Below, piece by piece: positions 1 to 10,680 of a stretch of 64,000 nt of DNA (position 1 is the first letter of the stretch; each line of letters opens with the position of its first letter). The notes under the pieces are model-generated. The model was given only the letters and a program-made list of their open reading frames with translations, was not told where the DNA came from and did not search any database. The DNA lies in contig OX424555.1 in the NCBI GenBank assembly GCA_949152475.1, forward strand, positions 16,696,868 to 16,760,867, in the 5' to 3' direction. The position numbers and the translations under genes are program-made. Source of the DNA: Terebella lapidaria. Lineage: Eukaryota; Annelida; Polychaeta; Terebellida; Terebellidae.

Positions 1-1957
1 ATACTAATTCCATCATGTGTACAGTAGAAACAACTATATTTAACACACTGTCTGCCCCTGATGACGCCAGTGTGTCTTTGGATAAACTATTTGGTCGGGC
101 TTTGTTATTGGCATCATCAAAATCTGACTATTGGTGGTAATAGATTGATACCTACATTCATACCACTGAGTCAGTGTTACAGCTGGCGGAGGTTAGATCT
201 GTCCCCGAGGATACCATCAACTCAGTAGCCTTCTGGCTTGTGATTAGGTACTTATGTACTTGTCATATATCTATTCCATGGTGTTTGTTTCAGATTTCTA
301 AATTATTTTCATAGGTTGTTGGGCAGCTGTATACTAATTCTATCATGTGTACAGTAGAAACAACTACATTTAACATACTGTCTGCCCCTGATGACGCCAG
401 TGTGTCTTTGGATAAACTATTTGGTCGGGCTTAGTTTCTATTGCAAAATGTTGTATATTAGGTTTGTTATTGGCATCATCAAAGTTTGACAATTGGTGGT
501 TAGATTGATACCTACATTCATACCACTGAGTCGGTGCCACTGCTGGCGGACGTTAAATCTGTCCCCGAGGATACCATCAACTCAGTAGCCTTCTGATTAG
601 GTACTTATTTACTTGTCATATATCTATCCCATGGGGTTTGTTTCAGATTTCTAAATTATTTTCATAGGTTGTTGGGCAGTTGTATACTAATTCCATCATG
701 TGTACAGTAGAAACAACTACATTTAACACACTGTCTGCCCCTGATGACGCCAGTGTGTCTTTGGATAAACTATTTGGTCGGGCTTTGTTTCTATTGCAAA
801 ATGCTGTATATTAGGTTTGTTATTGGCATCATCAAAATCTGACAATTGGTGGTTAGATTGATACCTACATTCATACCACTGAGTCGGTGTCACTGCTGGC
901 GGACGTTAAATCTGTCCCCGAGGATACCATCAACTCAGTAGCCTTCTGGCTTGTGATTAGGTACTTATGTACTTGTCATATATCTATTCCATGGGGTTTG
1001 TTTCAGATTTCTAAATTATTTTCATAGGTTGTTGGGCAGTTGTATACTAATTCCATCATGTGTACAGTAGAAACAACTATATTTAACACACTGTCTGCCC
1101 CTGATGACGCCAGTGTGTCTTTGGATAAACTATTTGGTCGGGCTTTGTTTCTATTGCAAAATGTTGTATATTAGGTTTGTTATTGACATCATCAAAATCT
1201 GACTATTGGTGGTAATAGATTGATACCTACATTCATACCACTGAGTCAGTGTCACTGCTGGCGGACGTTAAATCTGTCCCCGAGGATACCATCAACTCAG
1301 TAGCCTTCTGGCTTGTGATTAGGTTCTTATGTACTTGTCATATATCTATTCCATGGGGTTTGTTTCAGATTTCTAAATTATTTTCATATGTTGTTGGGCA
1401 GTTGTATACTAATTCCATCATGTGTACAGTAGAAACAACCACATTTAACACACTGTCTGCCCCTGATGACGCCAGTGTGTCTTTGGATAAACTATTTGGT
1501 CGGGCTTTGTTTCTATTGCAAAATGTTGTATATTAGGTTTGTTATTGGCATCATCAAAATCTGACTATTGGTGGTAATAGATTGATACCTACATTCATAC
1601 CACTGAGTCGGTGTCACTGCTGGCGGACGTTAAATCTGTCCCCGAGGATACCATCAACTCAGTAGCCTTGTGGCTTGTGATTAGGTTCTTATGTACCTGT
1701 CATATATCTATTCCATGGGGGTTGTTTCAGATTTATAAATTATTTTCCTAGGTTGTTGGGCAGTTGTATACTAATTCCATCATGTGTACAGTAGAAACAA
1801 CTACATTTAACACACTGTCTGTCCCTGATGACGCCAGTGTGTCTTTGGATAAACTATTTGGTCGGGCTGGTTCTATTGCAAAATGTTGTATATTAGGTTT
1901 GTTATTGGCATCATCAAAATCTGACTATTGGTGGTAATAGTTTGATACCTACTTTTC
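1..1957. repeat. Satellite array 1 (about 5.5 monomers, 328/360 bp)
   Basis: A head-to-tail array. The marker TGTACAGTAGAAACAAC recurs near 17, 347, 701, 1061, 1423 and 1785, giving monomers of about 360 bp with a shorter form of about 330 bp. The short form lacks the roughly 33-bp stretch around TTTCTATTGCAAAATG. Monomers differ by only a few percent. The array runs off the left edge and stops precisely after GATACCTACNTTT. Its first monomers share private variants (GTTAGATCTG, AACATACTG) with the start of array 3, so the two arrays are duplicates. No conserved protein is read through it. Confidence 0.95.
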
Positions 1958-2102
1958 ATGTTGGTTTCTTCAGGTTTTATCCTGAAGATCTTTTGTATTG
2001 CTTTCCTTAACTGCAGTCAGGTTTGATACCTTACTCTGTATAGAGTAGATGTTTAGCCATCCGCTCTTTTCAATACCATATCTTCCTGGGGGAAAATGTT
2101 TT

Positions 2103-2460
2103 TTACAGAAGGGCTGAAAGTTCAAATTAAATTGAACGAAATTAAGTAAATTCCGTTAGAACTACGAAACAACAAATCATAATCTGCATTCAACAATCAT
2201 GTCACCTACAATATCTTTATCATGACTTTCCAAAATTGTTTCCTGGTCTTTGTCTTGATCAGATATTAGAAGTTGTTTAGTGGAAGTAAGGGCTGAAAGT
2301 TCAAATTAATATGTCCATAATAAGGAAATTTCGTTAGAACTACGAAGCAACAATTCATAATTGTGCATTCAACAATGTCACCTACAATTTCTTTATCATG
2401 ACTTTCCAACATTGTTTTCCTGGTCTTTGTCTTGATCACATATTAGAAGTTGTTTAGCAC
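2103..2460. repeat. Minisatellite of about 175 bp, two units
   Basis: Two tandem units beginning AGGGCTGAAAGTTCAAATTA (about 2110 and 2290), each containing TCACCTACAAT and ATCAGATATTAGAAGTTG. The duplicate locus at 16705-17235 has three units, so copy number changed after the duplication. Fragments of the same unit also flank array 2 on both sides (10620-10650 and 13046-13066), suggesting the satellite sits inside this repeat at all three places. Confidence 0.85.
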
Positions 2461-2893
2461 AGATTTCAATATATGGTAATATCTGAAATCCGTGAACTAG
2501 TATACATGTAATGTGTGACGATTACGTAAAAACATGCATGATTACATAATGATCAGATGCATTATAAGTCATAACTGTTATGAACGCGAATGCCTTATGT
2601 ATGTTGTATATATATAATTTTTATAATAGGAAATAACAGAAATACGAACGTAGTAACACAAATTGTGCGCCGTTGGACAATACTGAAATGACAAATGTAA
2701 AATCTAGTCCAGATACGGTGCATAGCTAGTGAGTGCTGCACTCCATAGACCTACGTAGGTCATACACTATATCAGCAAAACAGAATGGAAGAAGAAATAA
2801 TTCCCAAACAGTGTAAATTTCTATCAAACTGCTGAAGGTTGGTAAATGTGTCCATTTGCATAATCATATGCTTCCATTTCAGAATCTGCTTCG

Positions 2894-3190
2894 TTATCTG
2901 ATCATTTCTGTAGCCTCGCTGGTGATTGTGTCACCTTCCAATTCCTTGCCTCTGACATAAATATCGTTGTTTTGCCTTTGGGTGCGTTTCACTGACCAGT
3001 AACACCATATCGTACCGATGAAAGTACAAGTCACACCAATACACAATGCAGTTCCAGCCATTATTGTCCAGAGAGGCGAAGGTACTCCAACAGCGATTAA
3101 CGCGAATATTGCCCCAGACACCAAACAAGCCAGGCCCAATGCAAGCTCGGCTACTTGCCATTTATACGGGAAATTCCTCAGCCATTCCAT
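2894..3190 (-). CDS. 98-residue two-membrane-segment protein, copy A
   Basis: Complete frame from ATG to TAA. An in-frame TGA lies two codons before the ATG and the start context is good (G at -3 and +4). The protein has a short N-terminus, membrane segment 1 at about residues 15-36, a tight PSPLW turn, membrane segment 2 at about 43-65 with several cysteines, and a charged tail of about 33 residues ending EMIR. I do not recognise the family. Both ends are probably on the same side of a membrane (inference). Copies lie at 17697-17993 and 47455-47751 (intact) and at 34551-34841 and 42010-42306 (broken), always on this strand. Copy A differs from copy B by one residue (L18M) and from copy E by 19 of 98. 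Residues 15-36 are identical to copy E despite seven silent changes, which argues for purifying selection. It could instead be the last exon of a longer gene. Confidence 0.72.
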   Translation of the reverse strand: MEWLRNFPYKWQVAELALGLACLVSGAIFALIAVGVPSPLWTIMAGTALCIGVTCTFIGTIWCYWSVKRTQRQNNDIYVRGKELEGDTITSEATEMIR

Positions 3191-4734
3191 TGCTCACGAT
3201 CTTTCCAGATGGTAACCAATTTATCCCGGGTTTGAGATGTGACAATGACCATAGCGTCTATTGTCAATGACCCTTTGTGTTCCAAGGTTTAAAAGAACTC
3301 CTTTATTTGATAAGTATCCACTAGTTAGATCTTAGAGAATCGTGTATCCACAAACAGTGTTATTTCTCAGCAAACAAATCACAGTATCCTGCAGAATTTG
3401 GAGCGCTCACTCCATAGAAAAGTATGTTCTAACACCAATGTGCAATGTGGAATCGTCCACTCCGTAGACAAGCAAGGCAGTCAGTTGAAAGATATATATT
3501 GACACTTGAATAGTACAATAATAATCCAAGTTGAAATACACTGAAATCAAAATATTTCAAGTATATCAGCTGAATTGCAATCAAATGTAATTACCCTTGC
3601 AAATGCTCATGACTAGTACTCATAACAATTTTTGATAGTATGGCTTGATACATATAAATTTACGTCCAAATTATACAGCATTCTCGTTGAAACAACCCCA
3701 ACGCTATAGGTGAATGAACATACCTTCGTTGAAAAAGCAACAAACCGCCCTGTAACTGCTGGTACAGGTCCTCATTCGCATATATCCTTTCCTAAATAGT
3801 CCCAACGAGCTACCTCAAATTATTAGACTAGCGTTGTCCCTGCTGTTGCTGATCATCAGACATCACCTTCCCGTGTCCCCACTCAATGTGAAAGGAACTT
3901 CTGGTTCAGGCGTCTGGTGAGCGAATGCAGCTACTGTAACTGGCAGGGCAGCCAGGCCCGCGTTGTGGCATCATTATATCTAAGGGACGGTGTCTTCGTG
4001 CTTCAGAGCTAAACATCTGCAGACGGGCTGTGCTATCTTGGTTCTAGGTTCGGTACCAATTGTGACATGTTTCCAGTGGAGCATGTTTGTGACCGTGTTT
4101 AATCACGTATGCCCCCACATTCCAATTCAATTTAAGTGCACTCATATATGCACATCTGTTATCATAATACGCAATTGAAATAAAGTAAAGGAGTACAATA
4201 TACGTGCGGTTTCCGTTCAATCCTGATCGACAAAACGAAAGTTTTCAAACATTCTCTCAGAGCAATAACATTTCAATATTATCAACAGAATCAAAGAAAA
4301 CAATGACAAACGGTACAATGGCCATAGGAAAATCGATTTGACGTCACCCTAGGAATGATAAGTCAAAATTTATAGGACTTCTTGATTGCGATACCGCATC
4401 CAAATGTGCATTTCCACTGTAGAGTTGATTACGCATTTATCAAAGAATGTGTTGGTGTTTCTTCAATCACTGCACCCAAAAACAACAAGTGTATCTAACT
4501 TTCGTCCTTCAAACACAATCACACTAAGTTCGAATGATTCTTTGCACCCTTGGTTACAATAACAAAATTCGTGACTCTAACAGGGTCCAGTTTTGATTCT
4601 GTGATGAACTCACATCCATACGGAAACAACGAAATATTAACCATATTTCTAGAATCAGAATAGTTTTCATGTATTCATAGTCCAATATGTGTTTTTCAGA
4701 CATATGGCATTTCCTATAAATGTGGTTGCATGCA
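3191..4734. other. Unit A sequence upstream of copy A, no gene seen
   Basis: This stretch aligns with 17994-18860 plus 20640-21520 of unit B and with 47752-48700 of unit E, so it is part of the duplicated unit and may hold the promoter of the minus-strand gene. The best conserved block is about 3830-4040. Read on the minus strand it ends in a possible splice donor, but its longest frame in unit E meets stops in unit A, so I do not call an exon. Copy B lacks the equivalent of about 3620-3770; the same CTCAT pentamer lies at both edges of that gap. Confidence 0.5.
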
Positions 4735-5169
4735 ATGTGTTAGCCGTTTTGTCCACCAGACAGCACTCCGAAGCACCCGTCTTTGTAATAACCGATTCTC
4801 TGGTCCCCTGAATCAGGGGACAGTGTCAATGCGCGGAAACAAATAGTCCGTATTAATGCGCGTTTTGTAAACACGAGCACGTGATTTCTTGTTTTGCATG
4901 GATCGACCCGCCAGTCATGACTCAGCCATGGATTTTTCAGAGGCACTAAAGATTGCCACGGACACCGCTACTGGAGTTATTCTATCATAATCTCTTTAAA
5001 AACTGTCGTTTATGTCCTGTCTGTAACAAAATATCACAAACATTCAAACTTATTTCGATTCATAGAGGCATCCATGTTGGAACTATTTTCGGTATCCCAG
5101 AATGCAAAGGACGAATTGTGTGAAAGACGAGTGCTGGAGCGCCGCCTTTCGTGAAAATGATGTGTTAGC
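4735..5169. mobile_element. Insertion of about 415 bp with 8-10-bp target duplication
   Basis: The 10-mer ATGTGTTAGC stands on both sides (4735-4744 and 5160-5169) and occurs once at the empty site in unit B (near 21510), so this is a clean insertion into unit A. No long terminal inverted repeat is visible; only CAGCACTC recurs inverted about 18-25 bp inside each end. Read on the minus strand it contains a CCCAGAATGC box as in ZNF143/Staf sites followed by an ATG. Duplication length fits hAT, Merlin or a short retroposon; family not recognised. Confidence 0.65.
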
Positions 5170-5699
5170 ATGCGATAAAAATAACATCCTATACTAATTC
5201 CACGAAATTTTCAGGAAAAAAGAAAAACTCAGGGTTTTGCACTTTTCACATAGTGCACGGATTCATAAAAAAACTAATGATACAAGCCAAGAAATATTGT
5301 TCAGTTTTATTCGGGCGAGAATCCTCCGAGGAACATTACGTAGAAATATATATAGTTTCTATATTACAGCTGTATGTATTGGGCAAGAACATTTTGTGCC
5401 AGCAAATTCCTGTGAAATCATATATATTTTGATTATATTCTCATCAGAAAAAACTTATATGGTCTTAATACTAGTGTGTGGTAAATTTTATGCTTTCAAA
5501 GTAGCCCAAAAGTAGAACATCGGTAGCCGTGCTGTCATCACAATGACTTCTCAATGATTACAAGTAATTTGGGAAAGCTGAGAATAAATACAGAAGTGAT
5601 AGTGAACAGATTGGAGGTGTAATGACTCAAGGTTTGGTCTCCTGTTTTATCACTTTGAGGTTAAAGAGCATGCGACTATACTTATGTTCAAGCACACGT

Positions 5700-5956
5700 G
5701 TTAATCGTGTCGTTTGAAATAGTACAGGGACATAGACCATCGAAATGATAAACCAACGCCATAATATCCACGGATACAGAATACAGTGACCAAACATGAT
5801 TCAAACTGTGTCATAGATAATATAAACAGAAAGGATGACTTTTACGAGGGAATATGACATGACATTGTCAACGCTTGGAGGATTATGCAAATGGCTGTCA
5901 CCAACACCTCACGGTATATTATCAACAAAATCAGCATTTCTCCATTCGCAGACGTT
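5700..5956 (-). pseudogene. Decayed exon-like block with hydrophobic frame, unit A
   Basis: Homologous to 22197-22462 (unit B) and about 49858-50140 (unit E). On the minus strand unit B reads as an open hydrophobic stretch after a plausible acceptor (TTTATACAG); unit E keeps a related open frame (common core ILQA...SSxLFI). In unit A that frame is closed about 37 codons in. It may be a coding exon of the same gene unit, lost in A, or chance. I cannot identify the protein. Confidence 0.22.
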
Positions 5957-6719
5957 TCTGTATAAATTAACAACATTACTTGTAAGCTATCAATAGTTGA
6001 TAGCAGTTTGAATATCGGCTATTTCGTTGTTCTCTTTAAATCGTTATGTCGAGAAGTAAAAATACTTATGAAAAAAATCCATCAACACTAGAATTTACAG
6101 ATTGATAACACATAGCTAGAATATTGTTACTCACGGTGTTTGTTTTTACAAATCTTACATATATGGAACGTGTTCATGTGTTATTTCAGTTGAGGTTTCC
6201 AGGAGGTTTCTTGTACTGACAAAACTCCAATAACACTATTAGACTGACCAAGGTGAAGTTAATTATGAGGTCCATGTCCTCAGGCAAACAAACACAACTG
6301 CATTTGCTCACTGTTCAGCAATAGGAAAGCCTATAAACCAATACTTTGATTAACTTGGTAGAAACTGTGCTGAGTGTATTTGCGAAACATTGCGTAAATG
6401 AATCCCACCATAATAAACCACATTTTCAGCAAATTGAAGAAGTCATGATGCACATTTAGTATTTCCATAATGCAGAATGCTGATTGGTATTTATCAGTGT
6501 GTTTATTGCTTAGTTATATCATATATTACAGGGAAAGCATTGAAGGAAACCTAAAATTGTTTCCTATAGATATATTTTGAGACATAAATGTACTCATGGG
6601 AAGTATTCACAGCGTTTTTGAGAAGCCAGTTCTGTCCTTAAATGACTACACATACAAACTGTAAATAAGACCAGCGTCTCGCAATTTTTTTTGGAACCAG
6701 AGCTATGGCCAGATTGACC

Positions 6720-6857
6720 TCAGAGGTGTTCGAGAGGAATGTTGTTTATGTCATCTAACGGATCCATCACCAAGGAGGCTTCATCACTCACCACACATTG
6801 TGCAAGAAAAGACGGCAGGAAGTGGTCCTTTTTGCAAACATCGAGGGATAATACCAT
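6720..6857 (-). CDS. Conserved 45-codon small frame, unit A
   Basis: An ATG-to-TGA frame of 45 residues with an in-frame TAA just upstream of the ATG. It starts MVLSLDVCKKDHF and ends MDPLDDINNIPLEHL. Unit B has the same length and stop (23181-23318) with five residue changes. Unit E keeps the C-terminal half ending IPLGHF and a stop at the same place (51380-51482), and unit C keeps MDPLGDLINIPL without that stop. It is soluble and acidic at the end with no motif I know. It may be a micropeptide or the terminal exon of a longer transcript on the minus strand. Confidence 0.3.
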   Translation of the reverse strand: MVLSLDVCKKDHFLPSFLAQCVVSDEASLVMDPLDDINNIPLEHL

Positions 6858-6881
6858 TTAATATTTAGGCTGTCAAAGTAA

Positions 6882-6882
<1 letters not shown>

Positions 6883-6915
<33 letters not shown>

Positions 6916-7642
6916 TTATTCTCGCATAACACAAAAAATTTTAACACACGGACAAATATAAAATATATGAAGCGGTTGTGGTATGCGAAGGGACAGTATA
7001 GTCAATCCTGACTGTCTTCCTACTGCCCCCCGAGATATATAGAAATAATAACTAATAGCAATTTAGACAAAAAGAAAAAAAAAGAAAAAAAAGAAAGAAA
7101 CTTAATGAGTAAACAAAATAATACAAGGAAATACCAACACCGAAACTTATTGAACACACTAACCACCCACCACCCATACACCTTAATATAGCTACAACTC
7201 TATACAATAGGAATGTTCAATCACACACCACTCACATTAATCACACACTTATTTATAAAAAGAAATATGCCCATGTACATAATATCATATACAAGCACAC
7301 GGTCACCTATACACACATACACACCCACACCCCACCACACACATTTACACACACATGTATACATACATATAGGAGGCGATTCGGTCGCCGACGACCGCGT
7401 TAGCGTATCCCCTTGAGGCCCTATCATCCCTGTTGCTCAAAGTACGACGATCGCAAAACAATAGTATCCGCCGAATTCGAATCTTTGGGGGATACAACAA
7501 TCATATATGCTCAGACAGGCATGCATATACACACATACTTAGACAAATAAACAAGTATAGAATTAGGTATGATATAGAGAACCAGTGCATCAAATCAGAT
7601 ATACTTATCTATTCATGCCTATACACATACCTACACATATAT

Positions 7643-7701
<59 letters not shown>

Positions 7702-7746
7702 TATATTTACACAATAAAAAGATTAGTTAGTTAAAAAATAATTATA
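6883..7746 (-). mobile_element. LINE-like 3' end inserted in unit A
   Basis: Unit B reads straight across here (near 23345), so about 860 bp were inserted into unit A. The insert begins with an AGT run and TAGTTTATTCTCGCATAAC. That is what the reverse complement of a non-LTR retrotransposon 3' end with an ACT-type tail looks like. A long CA run (about 7647-7698) lies near the other end. No reverse transcriptase frame is left, so it is a short 5'-truncated copy. Target duplication is unclear because both edges are TAAT-rich. Confidence 0.5.
7647..7698. repeat. CA microsatellite
   Basis: About 26 uninterrupted CA dinucleotides, inside the unit-A-specific insertion. Confidence 0.97.
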
Positions 7747-7939
7747 ATATTCTCCAGATAACACGACATCTGCGGTATTGCATGGTGTAATTATCCTGCA
7801 CGTTACCAGCAGCGATAATACATACTCGCACCCAATATTGTTTGCGCAGATCCAGCCAAATGTGTAACCATTCATTTTATCGTCCATTTCGCCCAAGTCT
7901 TCAAATTTCTACCTTTAAAGCTTAAAAAGTATCACAACA

Positions 7940-8085
7940 ACGGATTTTAAGGTTTTGTGTGTGGTCACGGGGACAAATGAGACTGGAACCAATACTTGAG
8001 GCTGAATGAAAACAAAAACATATAAGGATGAATTAACTCAAAACTGTTCCATGGTTAAAGGATCATAAAAAATGACATATATAAG
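7940..8085. repeat. Dispersed repeat at the right end of unit A
   Basis: The motif CAATACTTGAGGCTGA with flanks recurs at about 24600-24730 and, more diverged, at about 25210-25340. The last two continue into each other's homologous downstream sequence. The clear similarity of unit A to unit B ends soon after this point. Confidence 0.65.
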
Positions 8086-8888
8086 GTGGGGAGCTTTGTG
8101 TCAAATATAATGGTGTCTGTTGTGTGTCTGATGGATTCTCTATACAACTGCCAAACAACCGGATTGAATCAATTTAGAACAATCCATGAAATGTGCGTTC
8201 AATAGTCTATGGAGTCGATCATATGGATGAAGGAAGAAAATGATCTTGATATAGCCTCAGTCTACATATGCAATAACAGTAACATCCGTGACATAAAACC
8301 AACACTCTAACCGACAAGAATGAACACTGTCGTACGTTTCTGTTTTTATTTTCCATCCTGTGCTCTACTCGAAGTAGACAGTGGACCTTCCACTGAATCG
8401 CAGTAGTTTATCATTTGGGATGAGGAACAGAGTCAATTCTTTGAGCACTCGGAAATGTTTTCTTTTCAATTTCAACAAACATTCTACATATCACTGATTT
8501 GAAAGTATAGTTTTATATAAAAAGTTTCTGCTTGATGGCAACACATTTTCAAGCTCCGACAACAGCAGATTTTACCATAGGGACTCTAGAGGTCGTTGGT
8601 TTTTGGGGCTCCCATGCCTGTTGGATCGGTCAGTTCACCCAACTGCGCCACCTTCTTGTTGGAAATTCTGTATCTGCCCCTGCAACGATCTCAATGTATG
8701 ATGATGTATTAGCGGGCACATGATTGAGGCATGTGACACAACCTCCATGGTACAAATGTTAATGCATCCTGGAAATATGTGTTAATTATTAGTAGAGAAA
8801 ATTTAGAGATGTGGTTTGCTTACAATTTCCCGTACATAACGTGTACCAATCATGCTATGTTTGGTTAACATCGGGGTGCATATCTATT

Positions 8889-9358
8889 GTTGGCCAATCC
8901 TTTGGTCATAAGTAAATTTTGTTGCGCGGAATGAATATGCAATTATATCACGCAATAAATAAGGCAATCATGGTGTTTCATGGAGCGATCAAAATATATC
9001 TATATCGAGCATTAATTCAACCATTCATATACCGTCTTTTCATGTGCGACACATTTAAGGATACTTATTGCACGCATTAAATCAGGAAATGTATCGCGCA
9101 GTGAATAAGCCAATCACATTAGGTGTTTTATGTCGCGGTACAATTTGATTTAGATCGCGGAATAAATCATCCAATGACAACCTGTGATTTCATGCCCGCA
9201 ATAAATATCTTTTGAAATACATCGCACACTGAAAGACAGGTTATGATTGGTTTTTGATCGCGATATAAAACGCTTCACCTAATTGGTTGATTTACTGCAC
9301 GACATAATTCCTTATTCATCGTGCGCAACAGAGTTTACTTCTGACCAGTTTGGCCAAC
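8889..9358. mobile_element. Fold-back/MITE-like element of about 470 bp
   Basis: The left end (8889 onward, GTTGGCCAATCC) and the reverse complement of the right end (9358 backward, GTTGGCCAAACT) stay alignable for about 90 bp, through AAGTAAA...GTTGCGC. Between them lie several degenerate copies of a GCG-nAATAAATnnnnCAATCA module. No coding capacity is seen. Long imperfect inverted ends plus internal short repeats fit a fold-back or MITE element; no target duplication was found. Confidence 0.55.
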
Positions 9359-10680
9359 CATACTAGTTCATCAGCCCATAAAGAGAGTGAGTTTTTATAT
9401 TAATTTCTGAAAGCGATGTCACTGAATGTATAATTTCACAGTGCCAGTGATAATTCACGGTGGCTGCTAGGACAAGACAAAACTTTTTGTGTTGCACCTA
9501 AATTGAAAGCAACCTCGAAACAAATATTTGGATAGCTCCTACAGTTCCACCTATTACCAGCAATATAACAATATTTTGATACAGTGCTCCCTACCATAAA
9601 TATCGAATAGCTTTTTTTTTATTTTGTACACATGTTTTATGGCCTTGTTGTAAAACAAAGATCAGTCTACATGTGACACAGCGTTGGACAGGTGCAATGT
9701 GTATGCGAGTCTGGTGTGTTCGGGATATCAGGCTGATGCCAGAGCCCTCACTGATTTTATAATCGCCACATATCAGTAGACCATGGATACCACACAAGTA
9801 GTGATTAATAATGAATTGAGTTGAATTGTTATTACATGGCAACTGCACGATATAACGCAACAAAGATCACACTTATATAGGTATATTTCACATCACTAGC
9901 AGGCAGATACATAACGTGAATCAGTCAAACACCTAATGCTGCAGGTAATATATGACAATTTGCCATGCATATATAGAGATCCTTCACATATAATCACAAC
10001 TATTTTGGAACATCACACAAAACGTCTATATTTATGACGCACAAGGCAGTATTAATGCACGGACAAACTCGGCAAGGAGATAACAACCCTGGAAAAGCAA
10101 TCGATATGTCCTTGCAGTTAAGCCGTGCAAAATAATAAAAGCTGTTTTGGAAGGTCACGAATGAATGTCATCGAATATATTATTTTATGGACACATAAAG
10201 CGATGCAAATAGTCAATAATTCGTTACAACTACTCCGTCTACATCGCAGCATTGCTACATTGCAGTCGTTGTCATCAGAATCATAAACTCTGAGCAAGAA
10301 TCGGGTGCTGCGTACAGTGTGTCAAGGCAAGAAGACAACGCACATGATTTTTCACCTCGTAACTGGGTGGATACTGGACGTGTTATATGCTATGCGGATA
10401 AGATTTCCCACAATATTTTCAAATAATTCATAATAGCCTTTGACCTTATGTTCAAACTACATTTGCTGATTTACCCAGTCAATTGAATTATACCACGGAC
10501 ACAAGTTATCGATGATCGATGCGAGTGTTCAAATTTGTGGTATGAAATAACACAAATGGATGCCACTATGTCAAGTCATATTTGTGTATAATGGCATGTG
10601 AATGTACCTTACAGCAAATAGCTATGTCACATACAATATCTTTATCATGACTGTGTAATTGACTGTGTAACTGTAAAATG
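9359..10680. other. No gene or recognised repeat
   Basis: AT-rich sequence with only short open frames. The longest (9591-9863, minus) has no recognisable features. The last 60 bp match the minisatellite flank found beside arrays 1 and 3. Confidence 0.5.

Noticed and set aside
1249-1536. 95-codon frame within satellite array 1
   Set aside because: It exists in only one monomer; neighbouring monomers close it, and it starts at a non-ATG codon. By-product of the repeat.
2931-3270. Frames overlapping the 98-residue gene on either strand
   Set aside because: Shadows of the real minus-strand frame; the amino-acid constraint is only seen in the 2894-3190 frame.
7213-7645. Frames in the CA-rich insertion
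   Set aside because: Low-complexity reading of simple repeats inside a LINE remnant.
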